Of a stretch of DNA of 8,770 nucleotides, positions 6,608 through 8,770 are shown piece by piece (positions within the stretch are counted from its first letter, which is position 1; every line of letters starts with the position of its first letter). Location: contig DXEO01000151.1 of the NCBI GenBank assembly GCA_019114925.1, forward strand, positions 1-8,770, read 5' to 3'. The DNA comes from Candidatus Corynebacterium faecipullorum. Its GTDB lineage: Bacteria; Actinomycetota; Actinomycetes; Mycobacteriales; Mycobacteriaceae. A program made the position numbers and the translations under genes. Below the pieces are notes generated by a model. That model was not told where the DNA came from. It saw nothing but the letters and a program-made list of their open reading frames with translations, and did no database searches.

Positions 6608-6626
6608 AATACTATTCAATAGTATT
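6608..6626. promoter_or_regulatory. Perfect 9+1+9 palindrome, candidate operator and promoter region for gatC
   Basis: AATACTATT (6608-6616), a central C, and AATAGTATT (6618-6626) are perfectly complementary arms in an A+T-rich patch of an otherwise G+C-rich window. Each arm contains a TANNNT box (TACTAT 6610-6615, TAGTAT 6620-6625), so one or both may be the gatC -10. Such symmetry is typical of a dimeric repressor site overlapping a promoter. No convincing -35 hexamer is seen. If TAGTAT is used, the gatC leader would be about 98 bases. Confidence 0.5.
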
Positions 6627-6657
6627 GAGCATCACTTAGGGGAGGAGCGGTGGTGGT

Positions 6658-6714
6658 ATGGCATCGCCCGTGCAGTACCATAGGTGCTTAGCTATCAACC
6701 GTCTCAATGAATAA
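6658..6714 (+). CDS. Possible 18-codon leader ORF upstream of gatC
   Basis: ATG at 6658 opens 18 codons ending in TAA at 6712-6714. A purine-rich ribosome-binding-like stretch (GGGGAGGAG, 6639-6647) precedes it by 10 bases, a little far. The stop lies within the start of the gatC ribosome binding site (6714-6724), so translation could be coupled. The peptide contains one Gln codon and two Asn codons, the amino acids whose tRNAs GatCAB can supply, but this is too few to prove attenuation. Chance occurrence is quite possible. Confidence 0.25.
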   Translation: MASPVQYHRCLAINRLNE

Positions 6715-6724
6715 AAGGATGGAG
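6714..6724 (+). promoter_or_regulatory. Ribosome binding site of gatC
   Basis: AAAGGA at 6714-6719 followed by GGAG at 6721-6724 lies 5 bases before GTG at 6730. This fixes the GTG as the start despite no ATG in reach. Confidence 0.7.
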
Positions 6725-6729
6725 TTCGC

Positions 6730-7032
6730 GTGTCTGATATTTCGCGTGACGAGGTCGCGCACTTGGCAAAGCTGTCGCGATTGGCCCTGAGCGAGGAAGA
6801 ACTGAAACAGTTCGCCGCGCAGATCGACGAAATCGTGGACTCCGTGTCCGCGGTTGGCAAGGTCGAGGCTGAAGGTGTGGAGCCGATGTCGCACCCGCAC
6901 TCCGTACATGCACCAATGCGTGAGGACGTTGTCGTGCGCACCCTCACCGCTGAGCAGGCTCTAGATCAGGCGCCCGCGACCGAAGATGACCGCTTCATGG
7001 TTCCGCAGATTCTGGGTGGAGGAGACGAATAA
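6730..7032 (+). CDS. gatC: Asp/Glu-tRNA amidotransferase subunit C (GatC)
   Basis: GatC is the small subunit that wraps around and stabilises the GatA-GatB interface in the GatCAB amidotransferase. The 100-residue length is typical, and the N-terminal helical segment, with ISRDEVAHLAKLSRLALSEEE at 4-24, and the later VEPMSHP and MREDVV motifs are the family hallmarks. The start is GTG at 6730 with a good ribosome binding site 5 bases before it. The stop lies 2 bases before the gatA ATG, so the two are co-translated. The upstream 204-base region contains a palindrome and a possible leader ORF. No anomaly was seen in the protein. Confidence 0.95.
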   Translation: MSDISRDEVAHLAKLSRLALSEEELKQFAAQIDEIVDSVSAVGKVEAEGVEPMSHPHSVHAPMREDVVVRTLTAEQALDQAPATEDDRFMVPQILGGGDE

Positions 7033-7034
7033 GA

Positions 7035-8519
7035 ATGGCACAATTCATTGCGCCCACCGAGGGCATTACCGCGCTGACCGCCGCCGAGCTGGCTGAGAAG
7101 ATCCACTCACGCGAGCTCACCTCCCGCGAAGTTACTCAGGCCTTCCTGGACCGCATCGCGGAGACCGATGACGAGCTCAACGCCTTCCTGCATGTCGGTG
7201 CCGAGGAAGCGCTGGCGGCTGCCGACGCCGTCGATAAGTCCCTCGACGCCGGCGAAGAACCCGCCTCCGCTTTGGCCGGTGTGCCGCTAGCGCTCAAGGA
7301 CCTGTTGGTGACTACCGACGCCCCCACGACCGCCGCCTCCAAGATGCTGGAAGGTTGGGTCTCGCCTTATGACGCCACGCTGGTGACCAAGCTGCGCGAG
7401 GCCGGTATCCCGATCCTGGGTAAGACGAACCTCGATGAGTTCGCGATGGGCTCCTCCAACGAGAACTCCGCCTACGGTCCGGCCCACAACCCCTATGACA
7501 CCGAGCGCACTCCGGGTGGCTCCGGTGGTGGCACCGCGGCTGCTCTCGCTTCTGGTCAGGCTCCGCTGGGTATCGGTACTGACACTGGTGGTTCGATCCG
7601 CCAGCCGGCCGCTTTGACCAACACCGTGGGCGTGAAGCCAACGTACGGCACGGTCTCGCGCTACGGCCTCATCGCCGCTGCAAGCTCCTTGGACCAGGCT
7701 GGCCCGACTGCCCGCACGGTCCTGGATACCGCCTTGCTGCACGAAATCATTGCTGGCCACGACTCTTTCGACGCCACCTCCGTGGATAAGCCGATCGCAC
7801 CGGTGGTGGCCGCCGCCAAGGAAGGCTCCAATGGAGATCTGTCGGGCGTCAAGCTTGGCCTGATCAAGCAATTTGAGCGCGACGGCTGGCAGCCGGGCGT
7901 GATGGAGGCCTACCACGCAGCGGTTGAGCAGCTGAAGTCTCAGGGTGCAGAGATCATTGAGGTTGACTGCCCGCACTTCGACGATGCTCTCGCGGCGTAC
8001 TACCTCATCATGCCGTGTGAGGTCTCCTCCAACCTGGCCCGCTTCGACGGTATGCGCTACGGCCTGCGCGTGGGCGATGACGGAACCCACTCCGCTGAAG
8101 AGGTCATGTCCCTGTCCCGCGCTGCTGGCTTCGGCCCTGAGGTCAAGCGCCGCATCATGCTGGGTACCTACGCACTGTCCGTCGGCTACTACGACGCCTA
8201 CTACCTTCAGGCGCAGCGTGTACGCACCCTCATCGCACAGGACTTTGAGCGTGCTTTCGAGCAGGTCGATGTCCTCGTATCTCCGACGACCCCGACCACG
8301 GCCTTCAAGCTGGGGGAGAAGGTTGAGGATCCGATGGAGATGTACAACTTCGACCTCTGCACCTTGCCGCTGAACCTTGCTGGCGTGTGTGGCATGTCTG
8401 TCCCTTCCGGCATGGCATCCGACACCAACCTGCCGACCGGCCTGCAGATCATGGCACCGGCGTTTAAGGATGACCGCCTGTACAAGGTCGGCGCCGCCTA
8501 CGAAGCAGGACGCAAGTAG
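7035..8519 (+). CDS. gatA: Asp/Glu-tRNA amidotransferase subunit A (GatA), glutaminase
   Basis: GatA is the amidase-signature subunit that hydrolyses glutamine and passes ammonia to GatB, which converts Glu-tRNA(Gln) or Asp-tRNA(Asn) to Gln-tRNA or Asn-tRNA. The 494 residues contain the Ser-cisSer-Lys triad: K88 in GVPLALKDL, S163 in TPGGSGGG and S187 in GTDTGGSIRQP, with conserved KTNLDEFAMGSSNENS at 130-145. Length is normal for the family. The ATG at 7035 follows gatC by 2 bases, and a GGAGGAG motif at 7018-7024 inside the end of gatC lies 10 bases upstream. gatB, the tRNA-binding subunit, is not in this window and is not directly downstream, since a gene on the opposite strand ends 176 bases further on. 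In M. tuberculosis gatB is likewise separated from gatA (by pfkA). Confidence 0.97.
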   Translation: MAQFIAPTEGITALTAAELAEKIHSRELTSREVTQAFLDRIAETDDELNAFLHVGAEEALAAADAVDKSLDAGEEPASALAGVPLALKDLLVTTDAPTTAASKMLEGWVSPYDATLVTKLREAGIPILGKTNLDEFAMGSSNENSAYGPAHNPYDTERTPGGSGGGTAAALASGQAPLGIGTDTGGSIRQPAALTNTVGVKPTYGTVSRYGLIAAASSLDQAGPTARTVLDTALLHEIIAGHDSFDATSVDKPIAPVVAAAKEGSNGDLSGVKLGLIKQFERDGWQPGVMEAYHAAVEQLKSQGAEIIEVDCPHFDDALAAYYLIMPCEVSSNLARFDGMRYGLRVGDDGTHSAEEVMSLSRAAGFGPEVKRRIMLGTYALSVGYYDAYYLQAQRVRTLIAQDFERAFEQVDVLVSPTTPTTAFKLGEKVEDPMEMYNFDLCTLPLNLAGVCGMSVPSGMASDTNLPTGLQIMAPAFKDDRLYKVGAAYEAGRK

Positions 8520-8523
8520 TACA

Positions 8524-8549
8524 CGCACTTCGGGTCAGCCCGTAGTGCG
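8524..8549. terminator. Stem-loop directly after gatA
   Basis: CGCACT-t-CGGG (8524-8534), loop TCAG, then CCCG-t-AGTGCG (8539-8549) form a stem of 10 pairs with one T:T mismatch, beginning 4 bases after the gatA stop. No T-run follows directly, so termination may depend on the next stem-loop or on Rho. Confidence 0.55.
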
Positions 8550-8554
8550 CATGA

Positions 8555-8604
8555 GCCGGGGTCTTTCACTGGCGTGAGAGGCTGCCGGCCTTCGTCGTTT
8601 TATT
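8555..8604 (+). terminator. Long stem-loop with T-rich tail, likely gatA terminator
   Basis: Outer arms GCCGG (8555-8559) and CCGGC (8585-8589) enclose an inner stem GTCTTTCAC/GTGAGAGGC (8561-8569 against 8574-8582, two G:U pairs) with a TGGC loop. A T-rich stretch ending in TTTTATT (8598-8604) follows. This is the best candidate for an intrinsic-like terminator of the gatCA transcript. Confidence 0.5.
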
Positions 8605-8694
8605 CGACGGTGTGGGGTTCGTGGGGGTTGTAGTCTTTCTCTTTTCCTTTCAGTCTCCTTGGCCAGGTGTCGTCGTTTGAAACGACGGTGGGTG
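8592..8694. repeat. Two copies of a TCGTCGTTT-n4-CGACGGTG palindromic element
   Basis: Copy one starts at 8592 and copy two at 8670. Both read TCGTCGTTT, then four variable bases (TATT or GAAA), then CGACGGTG, followed by G-rich sequence. In copy two the arms CGTCGTTT and AAACGACG (8671-8678 and 8680-8687) pair perfectly around one base; in copy one only the CGTCG/CGACG arms pair. The 50-60 bases between are G- and then pyrimidine-rich, with nothing else recognised. Origin is unknown; it may be a small dispersed repeat or a convergent terminator pair. Confidence 0.45.
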
Positions 8695-8695
8695 T

Positions 8696-8770
8696 TTAGA
8701 AGGGGATGTCGTCGGTGCCGGCATTAGTGTCGGTGTTGTCCGCGTCCTTGGCTTTGGTTTGTTGTTGTGC
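8696..8770 (-). CDS. ssb: Single-stranded DNA-binding protein (SSB), C-terminal end only
   Basis: Read on the minus strand from the right edge, 24 codons run in frame to TAA at 8698-8696. The peptide has a glutamine-rich start (AQQQ), a polar Asp/Asn/Thr linker and the end TDDIPF. The DDIPF terminus after an acidic, disordered linker is the hallmark tail of bacterial SSB, which recruits replication and repair proteins. The OB-fold that binds single-stranded DNA would lie outside the window. It converges on gatA with 176 bases between the stops. A main ssb usually sits beside rpsF/rpsR/rplI, so this could be an extra paralogue or an SSB of a mobile element, but that cannot be decided here. The tail alone supports SSB strongly but not finally. 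Confidence 0.7.
   Translation of the reverse strand, partial: AQQQTKAKDADNTDTNAGTDDIPF

Noticed and set aside
6645..6690. T-box-like sequence (GGTGGTGGTATGG) upstream of gatC
   Set aside because: No conserved T-box core, specifier loop or antiterminator could be traced, so the resemblance is only superficial.
7287..8528. A 413-codon open frame on the minus strand
   Set aside because: It is antisense to the whole catalytic body of gatA, has no recognisable domain, and is expected from codon bias in G+C-rich DNA.

Overview
The window looks like chromosomal DNA of a high-G+C actinobacterium, most probably Corynebacterium. Three things point that way: ligA, an ACT-domain gene and gatC-gatA lie close together, an order known from mycobacteria (Rv3014c to Rv3011c in M. 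tuberculosis); several genes have TANNNT -10 boxes only 7-8 bases before the start codon, as expected for leaderless actinobacterial transcripts; and GTG starts and 4-base stop/start overlaps occur. I see no tRNA, rRNA, CRISPR array or insertion sequence, and no gene-free stretch longer than about 205 bases.

Left region (1-2185, all minus strand). A class C beta-lactamase-like serine hydrolase runs off the left edge. Its start overlaps the stop of an ArsR-like winged-helix regulator gene (TAATG), so the two are probably one coupled unit. Three adjacent TTCTAGAA-type octamers just before the regulator start look like an autoregulatory operator. Next comes a DnaQ-type 3'-5' exonuclease.

Centre (2186-6525). 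A short divergent promoter region with a 13-base direct repeat (22-base period) and a 7-base inverted repeat separates the exonuclease from ligA, the NAD-dependent DNA ligase. ligA is followed by two tandemly duplicated HAD phosphatases, each joined to the gene before it by an ATGA overlap. The second HAD gene converges on an ACT-domain gene, and one perfect hairpin spans both stop codons.

Right region (6526-8770). A 204-base divergent region carries a perfect 9+1+9 palindrome and a possible 18-codon leader ORF ahead of gatC-gatA. These encode two of the three subunits of the tRNA-dependent amidotransferase that turns misacylated Glu-tRNA(Gln) and/or Asp-tRNA(Asn) into Gln-tRNA or Asn-tRNA. 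gatB is not in the window. Past gatA, 176 bases hold several stem-loops, including two related copies of a CGTCGTTT/CGACGGTG hairpin. At the right edge, on the minus strand, are the last 24 codons of a gene ending in the acidic DDIPF tail typical of single-stranded DNA-binding protein.

Most of the window is housekeeping sequence. The parts that look least documented are the small regulatory architectures: the octamer operator of the regulator/hydrolase pair, the ligA upstream repeats, the gatC palindrome with its possible leader peptide, and the hairpin-rich gatA/ssb junction.
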